The notes below the pieces were generated by a model that saw only the letters and a program-made list of their open reading frames with translations, had not been told where the DNA came from and did not search any database. 64,000 bases of DNA from the NCBI RefSeq assembly GCF_002949795.1, contig NZ_CP026692.1:6494545-6558544 (forward strand). Direction: 5' to 3'. The DNA comes from Nostoc sp. 'Lobaria pulmonaria (5183) cyanobiont' (GTDB lineage Bacteria > Cyanobacteriota > Cyanobacteriia > Cyanobacteriales > Nostocaceae). Position 1 is the stretch's first letter. Each line of letters opens with the position of its first letter. Shown piece after piece: positions 45,167 through 53,316 of the stretch. The translations under genes were made by a program, and so were the position numbers.

Positions 45167-47617
45167 ATGCGTATTTCTCTAAATTGGCTGCGCGAACTAG
45201 TAGAGATAAAACTTAGTCCAGAAGAATTAGCCGAAACCCTGACAATGGCAGGGTTTGAGGTTGAAGAGATTGAAGACCGCCGCACTTGGGCAAATGGCGT
45301 GGTGATCGGCAAAGTGCTTGAGCGTCAACCCCATCCCAACGCCGATAAATTGAGTGTTTGCCAAGTGGATATCGGTACTGGTGAAACTTTAAATATTGTC
45401 TGTGGCGCTGCCAATGTGAAGGCAGATATCTATGTCCCAGTGGCAACCACAGGTACTTACTTACCCAAAATTGATTTAAAAATCAAACCTGCAAAACTGC
45501 GTGGTGTCCCATCTCAGGGCATGATTTGTTCTTTAAAGGAACTCGGTTTGCCCACCGATGTAGATGGAATTCATATTTTTACCCAGGAAAATTTACCATT
45601 GGGTAGTGATGTCCGGCCATTGTTACGTTTAGATGATGTAATTTTAGACCTGACTGCAACTGCCAATCGCGCTGATGCTCTAAGTATGGTAGGCGTAGCC
45701 AGAGAAGTAGCAGCTTTAACTGGGGGAAAGTTGAGCATTCTTGAACCTGCTGAAGTCTCTATTCCCAAAAAAGCCGGAAATTTAGCTTTAAAAATTGCCG
45801 ATACCCAAGCTTGTCCTGCATACATTGGTACGGTAATTGAACAGATCAAAATTGCTCCATCTCCCGAATGGCTGCAACAGCGTTTGCGGGCGGCTGGGGT
45901 ACGTCCTATTAGTAATGTGGTGGACATTACTAACTATGTTTTGTTGGAATGGGGACAACCACTGCACGCTTTTGATGGCGATCGCTTAAAATCTGTTGCA
46001 GGTAGCGAAAATTTAACTATCGGCGTTCGCTTCGTCAATAATGGAGAATCCCTCAAAACCCTAGATGGACAAACTCGCACCCTAGCATCCCAAAATTTGT
46101 TAATTACCGCTAATGACAAACCCGTTGCCCTGGCGGGAGTCATGGGTGGGGAAGAAACAGAAGTCCATCAAGGTACTCAAAGCCTAGTTTTAGAAGCAGC
46201 TTTATTTGATTCCGTGGCAATTCGCCGTTCTTCCCGGAGTGTAGGGTTAAGAAGTGAGGCTTCTGGCAGATATGAACGGGGAGTTAACCGGGCTGAGTTG
46301 GAAATAGCCAATCGCCGCGCTTTATCCTTAATTAGCGAATTAGCTAGTGGAATTATTGTCCAGCAAGAAATTGCCGACACCCGCCCCGATGCATCTACTT
46401 GGAGTCGTTCTATCGCCCTGCGTTTAGAGCGAGTTAATCAGATATTGGGGCCCATCGAATTAGAAGAAGACACAGGCGAACTGCAAAAACAAGATGTTGA
46501 GCGCATCCTGACTGCATTGGGGTGTCAATTAACTTCTTCAGGAGAAGATAGCACCCATCAACCTACGTGGTCAGTTTCTGTCCCACCCTATCGTTACCGC
46601 GACTTAGAGCGGGAAATTGATTTAATTGAAGAAATCGCCCGTCTCTATGGTTACAACAAATTCTGCGATACTTTACCAGAAAAAGCGGAAGCTGGTTATC
46701 TGCCTTTAGATGAGGAATTGATTCGCAAATTACGAGCTTTCCTCCGGGCTGAAGGATTGACAGAATTAATCCACTATTCTTTAGTCAAACCAGGAGAAGA
46801 CAGAAATATAGTACTGTCAAACCCCTTATTTGTCGAATATTCAGCGCTGCGAACCGATTTGATCTCTGGGTTAATTGATGCCTTTCAATACAATTTAGAG
46901 CAGGGTAATGGTGCCCTTAACGGTTTTGAAATCGGGCAAATTTTTTGGCAAGAAGAAGACGGTTTGCAAGAAACAGAAGCCCTGGCAGGAATTATGGGAG
47001 GGGATATTTCCGTTGGCAAATGGTCAAAAAGTGGACGCGAAGAACCGATCACCTGGTTTGAAGCCAAAGGCATTTTAGAAAGTGTATTTCGGCAACTTAG
47101 CTTGCAAATCGAATTTCAACCCGATCGCCGCGACGAGCGCTTACATCCAGGACGTACCGCTTCGCTGTGGATTCGGGGTAACAGACTGGGGATTTTTGGG
47201 CAACTCCATCCCCAATTGCGACGAGAAAAAGGCTTACCAGATTCCGTTTATGTTTTTCAATTGGATCTAGATGTGCTTTTAGATTCTCTGGGAGAAGATG
47301 AAATTCTCGTTCCCACATTCCAGCCTTATTCTACATATCCAGCTAGCGATCGCGACATTGCCTTTTTCGCACCAGTGAAAATCTCAGTTGTCGAAATTGA
47401 AAAAGTAATTACCAAAGCGGGTAAAGATTTGCTCGAATCGGTGGAATTATTTGATGAATATCGTGGTGAAAACGTCCCCGAAGGACAGCGGAGTTTAGCA
47501 TTCCGCTTAATTTATCGGGCTAGCGATCGTACCCTTACTGAGGCAGAAGTGGAACCAGTACACAATAAAGTCCGCGAAGGCTTGGTGGAAAAATTCGGCG
47601 TCAACTTGAGAAGTTAG
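45167..47617 (+). CDS. pheT: Phenylalanine-tRNA ligase beta subunit
   Basis: 816 aa, normal bacterial length. Domains in order: N-terminal helices MRISLNWLRELVEI; tRNA-binding OB fold (about 40-150; VVIGKVLERQPHPNADKLSVCQVD); B3/B4 editing domain (about 215-390; GVRPISNVVDITNYVLLE, HAFDGDRL); B5 (about 415-495); the catalytic-like core (PYRYRDLEREIDLIEEIARLYGY); and the C-terminal FDX-ACB domain (about 720-816; FQPYSTYPASDRDIAFFAP). The beta subunit recognises tRNA-Phe and hydrolyses Tyr-tRNA-Phe. It needs PheS, which is not adjacent here, as is usual in cyanobacteria. Confidence 0.98.
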   Translation: MRISLNWLRELVEIKLSPEELAETLTMAGFEVEEIEDRRTWANGVVIGKVLERQPHPNADKLSVCQVDIGTGETLNIVCGAANVKADIYVPVATTGTYLPKIDLKIKPAKLRGVPSQGMICSLKELGLPTDVDGIHIFTQENLPLGSDVRPLLRLDDVILDLTATANRADALSMVGVAREVAALTGGKLSILEPAEVSIPKKAGNLALKIADTQACPAYIGTVIEQIKIAPSPEWLQQRLRAAGVRPISNVVDITNYVLLEWGQPLHAFDGDRLKSVAGSENLTIGVRFVNNGESLKTLDGQTRTLASQNLLITANDKPVALAGVMGGEETEVHQGTQSLVLEAALFDSVAIRRSSRSVGLRSEASGRYERGVNRAELEIANRRALSLISELASGIIVQQEIADTRPDASTWSRSIALRLERVNQILGPIELEEDTGELQKQDVERILTALGCQLTSSGEDSTHQPTWSVSVPPYRYRDLEREIDLIEEIARLYGYNKFCDTLPEKAEAGYLPLDEELIRKLRAFLRAEGLTELIHYSLVKPGEDRNIVLSNPLFVEYSALRTDLISGLIDAFQYNLEQGNGALNGFEIGQIFWQEEDGLQETEALAGIMGGDISVGKWSKSGREEPITWFEAKGILESVFRQLSLQIEFQPDRRDERLHPGRTASLWIRGNRLGIFGQLHPQLRREKGLPDSVYVFQLDLDVLLDSLGEDEILVPTFQPYSTYPASDRDIAFFAPVKISVVEIEKVITKAGKDLLESVELFDEYRGENVPEGQRSLAFRLIYRASDRTLTEAEVEPVHNKVREGLVEKFGVNLRS

Positions 47618-47640
47618 GAGTTAGAAGTTTTTTGGTCTAG

Positions 47641-47685
47641 TTCCCAGGTTCAACCTGGGAATACTCTACTTGAGGCTCTGCCTCA
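47641..47685. repeat. Double-hairpin dispersed repeat
   Basis: TTCCCAGGTT/AACCTGGGAA (47641-47661) followed by TGAGGC/GCCTCA (47671-47685). The same two hairpins occur in the same order at 22336-22380. It lies 23 bp after the pheT stop and may serve as a 3' structure. Confidence 0.8.
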
Positions 47686-47738
47686 TATTCTTCTGTAAAG
47701 ACTAGCCAAAAATTTTCAACTCAAGATCGGGGCGTATT

Positions 47739-48134
47739 ATGAACACGCTGGAAATAATTCAACAAATTCAGCAGACGCAATCACACATGTCTCTCACGTT
47801 TGATAGTCCTAAATCAGTCAAACTACAGGTTAAGCAAATTTCTCTATTACAAAAGCAACTTAGAGCGATCAAAAAGGAGGTTAATGCAAATATACGTAAT
47901 ATTAATCAAGAAGCAAGTCAATCTGGTACAGATAGTGTTGTGTCGGTTGGCTTAGACATTTTTGGTAAACACAAGTGGGCTGGAAGGTTGAGGGCAGAAA
48001 CTCGACGTGCAATTGAACGAGAAAAAAAATTATCTCGTCAGCCATACATTGAAATCAAACAAGCAATTGACAATCTCATTTTAGAAGGAGATCGGCTCAA
48101 GCTCTTGGCAGAGCAATATCTTATTAACCAGTAG
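47739..48134 (+). CDS. Conserved-looking coiled-coil protein, function unknown
   Basis: 131 aa, no membrane segment or signal. Two helical, charged parts: N-terminal IQQIQQTQSHM and VKLQVKQISLLQKQLRAIKKEVNANI (about 30-55), which should form a coiled coil, a Gly-rich link (SGTDSVVSVGLDIFGKHKWAG, about 63-83), then RLRAETRRAIEREKKLSRQPY and a final helix. Not recognised as a named family. It is 15 bp upstream of the YciI gene, whose AGGAG lies in the gap, so the two are probably co-transcribed. Confidence 0.75.
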   Translation: MNTLEIIQQIQQTQSHMSLTFDSPKSVKLQVKQISLLQKQLRAIKKEVNANIRNINQEASQSGTDSVVSVGLDIFGKHKWAGRLRAETRRAIEREKKLSRQPYIEIKQAIDNLILEGDRLKLLAEQYLINQ

Positions 48135-48149
48135 GAGTAACAAGCAATT

Positions 48150-48419
48150 ATGCCTAAATATATAATCTGGGGAACTTACTGCGAAGACGTTATCGAAAAA
48201 CGCGCCCCCTATCGTCAAGCTCATTTAGATGGATTAGCAAAACAGAAAGAATCCGGTGTGCTGATTACCATCGGCCCCACCAAGGATGTGACAAAAGTTT
48301 TTGGGATTTACGAAGCCGAAGACGAAGCCACTGTGCGCCAGTTAATTGAAAACGATCCTTACTGGAAAAATGGGATATGGACTGAATATTCAGTCAAAGA
48401 ATGGATTCAGGCTTTATAA
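48150..48419 (+). CDS. YciI family protein
   Basis: 89 aa, one YCII domain of ferredoxin-like fold: start KYIIWGTYCEDVIEKRAPYRQAH with the conserved Arg and His, GLAKQKESGVLITIGPTKD and EDEATVRQLIENDPYWKNGIWTEY with the conserved Asp-Pro. The His and Asp form the likely active pocket. The family has members with dehalogenase-like or catabolic roles, but the physiological role of this cyanobacterial form is not established. AGGAG lies 8-14 bases before ATG. Confidence 0.92.
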   Translation: MPKYIIWGTYCEDVIEKRAPYRQAHLDGLAKQKESGVLITIGPTKDVTKVFGIYEAEDEATVRQLIENDPYWKNGIWTEYSVKEWIQAL

Positions 48420-48476
48420 ATTGGTGTTGGGCATTGGGCATTGGGCATTGGGCATGGGAAGATGAGCTTGAATGTT

Positions 48477-48749
48477 GAACCTTTGAACTCGGAAGTTGAG
48501 CCTCTGAACTCGGAAGTTGAACCTCTGAACTCGGAAGTTGAGCCTCTGAACTCGGAAGTTGAGCCTCTGAACTCGGAAGTTGAGCCTCTGAACTCGGAAG
48601 TTGAGCCTCTGAACTCGGAAGTTGAACCTTTGAACTCGGAAGTTGAGCCTCTGAACTCGGAAGTTAAACCTTTGAACTTGGAAGTTGAACCTCTGAACTC
48701 GGAAGTTGAGCCTCTGAACTTGGAAGTTGAACCTCTGAACTTAAAACTT
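48477..48749. repeat. Thirteen-copy 21-bp tandem repeat
   Basis: Exactly 13 units of 21 bp (273 bp), consensus GARCCTCTGAACTCGGAAGT plus a final T. Units differ mainly at position 3 or 7 and at C/T in the centre. Because 21 is a multiple of 3, frames stay open: + gives EPLNSEV repeats, - gives FRGSTSE repeats. It sits between the YciI and Tab2-like genes, flanked by TTGGGCA heptamers (48429-48456) and CCCCATG repeats (48789-48804). I do not call it a gene: there is no ribosome-binding site and both strands read openly. Confidence 0.95.
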
Positions 48750-48813
48750 TCAGTTTTAACTCTCACCGATCTCTCCCATCCCTCCATGCCCCATGCCCCA
48801 TGCCCACATAATT

Positions 48814-49608
48814 ATGAAAATTTGGCAGATTGATTTTTATCGTCGTCCCTCACAAGATGCGTCTGGACAAATTTTATGGGAGTTGTTGATTTGTGACGCA
48901 ACTCGCAGCTTTCAATATGAAGCCACCTGTCTCCAGTCAACAGCAAATTCTAATTGGGTTGCGACTCAACTTGAGCTAGCTGCTGGTGAAAAATTGCCAG
49001 ATGTAATTCAGGTATTTCGTCCTCAGTCTCTAAGCTTAATTGAGGCGGCGGGACGCAATTTGAGTATAAATGTCGAACCTACCCGCCACACCTTGGCGTT
49101 AAAGCAGTGGTTACAAGAAAAGCAATATCCCTTAACGCTGGATAAACCACCCCCAGCACCATTACCAGAAAACCTCTGGGGAGAACAATGGCGTTTTGCG
49201 ACTCTAGCTGCTAGTGATGTAGAAACGAGATTTAGCGATCGCCCCATTCCCATTTTGCACATCCCAGAACATTTCAAACCAATCAATTTGGGTTTAGCAT
49301 CAACAGTCCCTGTTCCTGGTGTAGTAATTTATGGTGGACGGCAATCAATGCGCCTAGCACGATGGTTGCAGCAAGCCCGTCCTGTAAGCTTGAACTACAT
49401 TTCTGGCGCACCGGATGGCTTAATATTAGAAGCTAGCTTGGTGGATAGGTGGATTGTTGCCACATTTGAAGATCCAGAAGTTACAACAGCAGCCCAAGCA
49501 TTTGAACAACGCAAAAAGCATTGCCGAGGATTACATTTTTTGTTAGTTCAACCCGATGATTCTGGTATGACTTATAGCGGCTTTTGGTTATTGCGGGCAG
49601 AAAATTGA
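48814..49608 (+). CDS. Tab2/Atab2 family RNA-binding protein
   Basis: 264 aa from ATG 48814; the frame opens earlier inside a CCCCATG repeat but the family begins at KIWQIDFYRRP. Landmarks: LWELLICDATRSFQYEA, ATQLELAAG, PDVIQVFRPQSLSLIEAAG, AEQ-like PENLWGEQWRFATL, and PGVVIYGGRQSMRLARWL. Tab2/Atab2 proteins bind the psaB/psbA-type mRNAs and promote translation of photosystem subunits in chloroplasts and cyanobacteria. Its role here is probably in photosystem assembly. It is not linked to the neighbouring genes by function. Confidence 0.92.
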   Translation: MKIWQIDFYRRPSQDASGQILWELLICDATRSFQYEATCLQSTANSNWVATQLELAAGEKLPDVIQVFRPQSLSLIEAAGRNLSINVEPTRHTLALKQWLQEKQYPLTLDKPPPAPLPENLWGEQWRFATLAASDVETRFSDRPIPILHIPEHFKPINLGLASTVPVPGVVIYGGRQSMRLARWLQQARPVSLNYISGAPDGLILEASLVDRWIVATFEDPEVTTAAQAFEQRKKHCRGLHFLLVQPDDSGMTYSGFWLLRAEN

Positions 49609-49944
49609 TATTAATTACCAAAAATATTTGTTTGCTTAATTTTTATAGCTAAAGAAATCGACTAAAGCGATGTCTGACTACAAGGGAATATGTGTCTACG
49701 CTTTACTGTAATTTGCCTATATAGACCAAGTGTATAAGTTTAGCAAATTTTAGTATGATGGTGTACTAGAGTCAGAGTACTGGGAACTTATTCATACAGC
49801 TTTAAATGTAGTTCTGGGATTTGTGGTTTAAGGGTGTTATGGAATAAAAATATAGCATTTTATTATTAATTCTCCATAAAAGTAACTGAAGAACAATTCT
49901 ACTACTTTGGCTGATTTGCAGTCTTGGTTAGAAGGGCAAACAAA
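49609..49944. other. Intergenic region, nothing recognised
   Basis: 336 bp between the convergent Tab2-like and aspartoacylase genes. AT-rich; no repeat, hairpin or coding frame of note was seen. Confidence 0.5.
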
Positions 49945-50844
49945 TTAAACTATTTCTTCCTGCTTTTGACTTAAATACATCGCAATTCCTTTCTCGTAGT
50001 AAGCTGCCTCATTAATAAAAATAGGATAAACAGTAGACTCTCCCTCATAGAAAATATCTTTTCCTTCAAAAGTCAGAAACATTGGATCGCCTGGATGCAA
50101 AGGTTCATAATCCCTAAACTGAAGCTGGGGGTGAATCATGGCTTGAATTTCTCCGCGTAGGCGCAGCCCGCCGCAGGCATCGCTTCTCGGATAATCGATA
50201 GTCTTAATGTATTTATAAAGTGTAAGGTGGTTGCTTGTCTGCGGAACATTCCCCTGGTTGCACCCTTCAAAATAATCTAAAACTGCATAAATAAGCTGTT
50301 CTGTTTTTTGAAATAATTCGGCGTTTAATATATTCTGAGCCACAGCCCCAACTTCTATAACAAAACCCAATTCGCACAAACAACGCAGATAACCATCTTC
50401 TTTTGATTGCTGATTAATACAGACTTTCACTAAAGGATTGATAGAACTTAAATAAGCACCTAACCGAAGTAAAAAAGGATGCATATCAGAAAAAATAAGA
50501 CTTAACCCCATGTTGGCAGTTGTGCTGTGCAAATCAACAATTACATCCACAAAGGGCTGATTTGGCGGTTGCAATATCTGTTGAATTGCTTTTGCCCGCG
50601 TCTCTTCATAACTTGAAAGTTGGGGATTTTTTAAGTCTTGATTCATGAAGCAACGATTTAAATCTTTCTCAATGTATCGTTTGCCTTCTTCAATAGCTTT
50701 GAGATTGCCAAGTAATGCCAGAGTTTCAAAACTTGCTCTGTTAATTAAATTAGGATATTGCTGAAACTTTTTGACTAGATGTACTCCAGTTAACTCATTA
50801 CCGTGGTTTCCTCCAACGATCGCAACTCGTTCAATCTGACTCAT
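49945..50844 (-). CDS. Aspartoacylase (AstE/AspA family zinc carboxypeptidase)
   Basis: 299 aa. Zinc site and substrate motifs: GGNHGNELTG (11-20; His14, Glu17), KDLNRCF (60-66), VDLHSTTANMG (103-113; His106), then the beta-rich C-terminal domain HPQLQFRDYEPLHPGDPMFL. It hydrolyses N-acyl-aspartate to aspartate and a carboxylate. Residues 221-230 (SDACGGLRLR) are encoded by a 29-bp small dispersed repeat inserted in frame, in a loop between two conserved blocks; the site is far from the zinc ligands so the enzyme may still work. Divergent from the AGE gene. Confidence 0.93.
   Translation of the reverse strand: MSQIERVAIVGGNHGNELTGVHLVKKFQQYPNLINRASFETLALLGNLKAIEEGKRYIEKDLNRCFMNQDLKNPQLSSYEETRAKAIQQILQPPNQPFVDVIVDLHSTTANMGLSLIFSDMHPFLLRLGAYLSSINPLVKVCINQQSKEDGYLRCLCELGFVIEVGAVAQNILNAELFQKTEQLIYAVLDYFEGCNQGNVPQTSNHLTLYKYIKTIDYPRSDACGGLRLRGEIQAMIHPQLQFRDYEPLHPGDPMFLTFEGKDIFYEGESTVYPIFINEAAYYEKGIAMYLSQKQEEIV
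50155..50183 (-). repeat. Small dispersed repeat inserted in frame inside the aspartoacylase gene
   Basis: On the minus strand GCGATGCCTGCGGCGGGC then TGCGCCTACGC. It encodes residues 221-230 of the aspartoacylase without shifting the frame. Confidence 0.9.
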
Positions 50845-50946
50845 AACAACCTCATATCTAAAAAACTACACTACGGTTATTGAAAATGCGGCAAGATACA
50901 AGATAGAAGTATACCTACTGCTGACTAAATCTTGTAAAAGACTGAC

Positions 50947-50977
50947 GCGATGTCTACGACGGGCTATTCGGCGTCGC
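50947..50977 (+). repeat. Small dispersed repeat in the aspartoacylase/AGE intergenic region
   Basis: Begins GCGATGTCTACGACGGGCTA and ends GGCGTCGC; the 3' part differs from the other copies. It sits in the shared promoter region of two divergent genes. Confidence 0.8.
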
Positions 50978-51044
50978 TCCATGTTCGAGTCAAAATATGA
51001 TAACTGTTAAGCTGTTGGTTTTGGTACAAAAGGGGAGGAAATTT

Positions 51045-52247
51045 ATGGAGTATAATTTTCAAGCGATGCCTCCGGCGGGCTACGCCTACGCTGAACTTTA
51101 CAAAAACGCCCTCCTCAACGACGTACTCCCATTTTGGGAAAAATATTCTCTCGATTGGCAGCAAGGCGGCTATTTCACCTGCCTCGATCGCGAAGGCAAA
51201 ATTTATGATACAGACAAATTCATCTGGCTGCAAAACCGCCAGGTGTGGACTTTTTCTATGCTTTACAACCAGCTAGAAAAGCGCGAAGATTGGTTAAAAA
51301 TTGCCAGCAACGGCGCTAATTTTCTCGCCCAACATGGCAGAGATAGTGATGGTAACTGGTACTTTGCCCTCACCCGTGAAGGGAAACCATTGGTTCACCC
51401 TTACAATATCTTTTCTGATTGCTTTGCGGCGATGGCATTTAGTCAGTATGCACTCGCTGGCAGCGAAGAATGGGCAAAGGATGTAGCGATGCAAGCTTAC
51501 AACAACGTATTACGCCGCAAAGATAACCCGAAGGGCAAATATAATAAAACCTATCCCGGCACACGCCCGATGAAATCATTGGCTGTACCGATGATTTTAG
51601 CCAACCTGACTCTAGAAATGGAATGGTTGCTGCCAAAGGAAATACTAGAGAATGTCCTAGCTGAGACAGTCCGCGAAGTAATGACCGATTTTCTCGACCA
51701 AGAACGGGGACTAATGTACGAAAACGTTGCCCCTGACGGTTCCCACATAGATTGTTTTGAGGGACGGCTGATTAATCCAGGCCACGGTATCGAAGCGATG
51801 TGGTTTATCATGGACATCGCCCGTCGCCAAAACGATACCAAAACTATTAACCAAGCCGTTGATGTGGTGTTAAACATCCTGAATTTTGCTTGGGATAGCG
51901 AATATGGCGGATTGTATTACTTTATGGATGCAGATGGTCATCCCCCACAACAATTGGAATGGGATCAAAAGCTGTGGTGGGTTCACCTAGAATCTTTGGT
52001 TGCATTAGCGATGGGCTATCGCCTAACAGGGCGTGAGCTATGTTGGGAATGGTATCAAAAGATGCACGATTACGCCTGGTCACACTTTGCTGATTCAGAA
52101 TACGGTGAATGGTTTGGCTATCTTAATCGGCGTGGAGAAGTATTGTTAAACCTTAAAGGTGGCAAATGGAAAGGATGTTTTCACGTACCGCGTGCATTGT
52201 ACCTTTGTTGGCAGCAATTTGAGGCGATCGCTACTCCTTTGCAATAG
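51045..52247 (+). CDS. AGE family epimerase/isomerase (N-acylglucosamine 2-epimerase type)
   Basis: 400 aa from ATG 51045, preceded by GGGGAGG at 51029-51035; an earlier ATG (50997) lacks such a site. The (alpha/alpha)6 barrel family: WLQNRQVWTFSMLYN, NPKGKYNKTYPGTRPMKSLAVPMI, GRLINPGHGIEAMWFIMD with the His of the active site, QKLWWVHLESLVAL. In cyanobacteria this enzyme interconverts N-acetylglucosamine and N-acetylmannosamine and is used for sialic acid routes. A small dispersed repeat encodes residues 7-16 (AMPPAGYAYA) near the N-terminus, so the first residues differ from the family. Confidence 0.92.
   Translation: MEYNFQAMPPAGYAYAELYKNALLNDVLPFWEKYSLDWQQGGYFTCLDREGKIYDTDKFIWLQNRQVWTFSMLYNQLEKREDWLKIASNGANFLAQHGRDSDGNWYFALTREGKPLVHPYNIFSDCFAAMAFSQYALAGSEEWAKDVAMQAYNNVLRRKDNPKGKYNKTYPGTRPMKSLAVPMILANLTLEMEWLLPKEILENVLAETVREVMTDFLDQERGLMYENVAPDGSHIDCFEGRLINPGHGIEAMWFIMDIARRQNDTKTINQAVDVVLNILNFAWDSEYGGLYYFMDADGHPPQQLEWDQKLWWVHLESLVALAMGYRLTGRELCWEWYQKMHDYAWSHFADSEYGEWFGYLNRRGEVLLNLKGGKWKGCFHVPRALYLCWQQFEAIATPLQ
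51063..51091 (+). repeat. Small dispersed repeat inserted in frame near the AGE start
   Basis: GCGATGCCTCCGGCGGGC followed by TACGCCTACGC. It encodes residues 7-16 of the AGE protein in frame and contributes an internal ATG (51066). Confidence 0.9.
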
Positions 52248-52288
52248 ACTTCTTACAAAAATTCATGTTCATAACCACAACTTAAGCT

Positions 52289-52513
52289 GTGGTAACGACA
52301 GCTTCAGCATTGATAACAACAGCTTCAGTTGTAGTAACAACGGCTTTAAGGTTACTTATGAATGCTTCAGTTGTAGTAACAACGGCTTCAGCATTGATAA
52401 CAACAGCTTCAGTTGTAGTAACGACAGCTTTAAGGTTACTTATGAATGCTTCAGTTATAGTAACAACGGCTTTAAGGTTACTTATGAATGCTTCAGTTAT
52501 AGTAACAACGGCT
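52289..52513 (+). repeat. 21-bp-unit tandem repeat with 84-bp higher-order period
   Basis: About 10.7 units of 21 bp. Four unit types follow each other in the order A-B-C-D, A-B-C-D, then C-D-C, so an 84-bp block is repeated and the end is shorter. Typical unit text is GTAACAACGGCTTTAAGG or GATAACAACAGCTTCAGT. At least two + frames are open (VVTTALRLLMNAS; NNSFSCSNNGF), so I do not call a gene. It lies right after the AGE stop. Confidence 0.9.
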
Positions 52514-52522
52514 TAAGTTATT

Positions 52523-52549
52523 GCGATGCCTGCGGCGGTAAACAACGCA
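52523..52549 (+). repeat. Small dispersed repeat, second type (GCGGCGGTAAAC)
   Basis: GCGATGCCTGCGGCGGTAAAC then AACGCA. Shares its left half with the 29-bp repeats but has a different right half; a copy lies inside the 59899 gene (60169-60195). It supplies a misleading ATG upstream of the Uma2 gene. Confidence 0.85.
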
Positions 52550-52612
52550 GTCAGTTTAATCTCTGTTAGTGTACAAGTAAAAGTAGAATCAGTGCCATTG
52601 GAAGGATGTCTC

Positions 52613-53200
52613 ATGAATGCTGTGACACCTAAGCGATTTACGATCGCTGAATACCATCAATTGATTGAACTCGGATTTCTCACAGAGGCCAATCATATTG
52701 AGTTAATTCGAGGAGAACTGATTCAAATGACAGCAAAGGGAACACCTCATATAGTTTGTAGTTCTATCCTATGCCGTCAATTGAATCGGCTTTTAGGTGA
52801 TCAAGCAGTCATCCGTGGACAAGATCCGATCACCCTTCCTAATCAGAGTGAGCCTGAGCCGGATGTTGTCATTGCAAGAGGAAGAGATGAAGATTATCTC
52901 GCTCATCATCCCTATCCCGAAGATATTTTGTTAGTAATTGAAATTTCGGATAAAACCATAGATTACGACCAAACAATCAAGTTGTCATTGTATGGAGAAG
53001 CCAGAATTTATTATTATTGGATTGTGAATTTACCGGCTCGTAAACTTGAGCGTCATAGCCAGCCATATCAAAATGCTCAAAATAAGTTTAGCTATCTCAG
53101 CAAGGAGATTTTTCTATCAAATCAGTCAGTGGCGATTCCGGGATTTGAAGATATATTATTAGACTTGAATCGGTTGTTTCCAGAAAGTGCTAGTGAATGA
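52613..53200 (+). CDS. Uma2 family endonuclease
   Basis: 195 aa from ATG 52613, preceded by GGAAGGA at 52600-52606; the frame is open from 52526 but that start lies in a repeat. DUF820/Uma2 (PD-(D/E)XK) landmarks: RFTIAEYHQLIELGFL, HIELIRGELIQMTAKGTPH, EPEPDVVIARG with the metal-binding Asp, ILLVIEISDKTIDYD with Glu and the following Ser/Asp, LSLYGEARIYYYWIVN. The family is greatly expanded in cyanobacteria and its biological role is not settled. No partner gene is visible. Confidence 0.92.
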   Translation: MNAVTPKRFTIAEYHQLIELGFLTEANHIELIRGELIQMTAKGTPHIVCSSILCRQLNRLLGDQAVIRGQDPITLPNQSEPEPDVVIARGRDEDYLAHHPYPEDILLVIEISDKTIDYDQTIKLSLYGEARIYYYWIVNLPARKLERHSQPYQNAQNKFSYLSKEIFLSNQSVAIPGFEDILLDLNRLFPESASE

Positions 53201-53316
53201 TTTTTGTTTGTGCGATCGCTCGTCTTATAAAGCGAGTTAAGCTACTTATGCTTATTAGACAAACTAAACACAAAATGATTTAATTAAAGGTATTGCCCAA
53301 ACAAAAAACTTTTAAT

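Noticed and set aside
48477..48749. CRISPR array
   Set aside because: Units are directly adjacent 21-mers with no spacers and no cas genes nearby.
48441..48833. 130-codon EPLNSEV repeat protein
   Set aside because: The array is open on both strands simply because the 21-bp unit lacks stops; no ribosome-binding site and the ends read into other repeats.
52159..52569. 136-codon and 75-codon frames across the second 21-bp array
   Set aside because: Two frames are open at once because of the repeat; one starts inside the AGE gene, so neither is supported.
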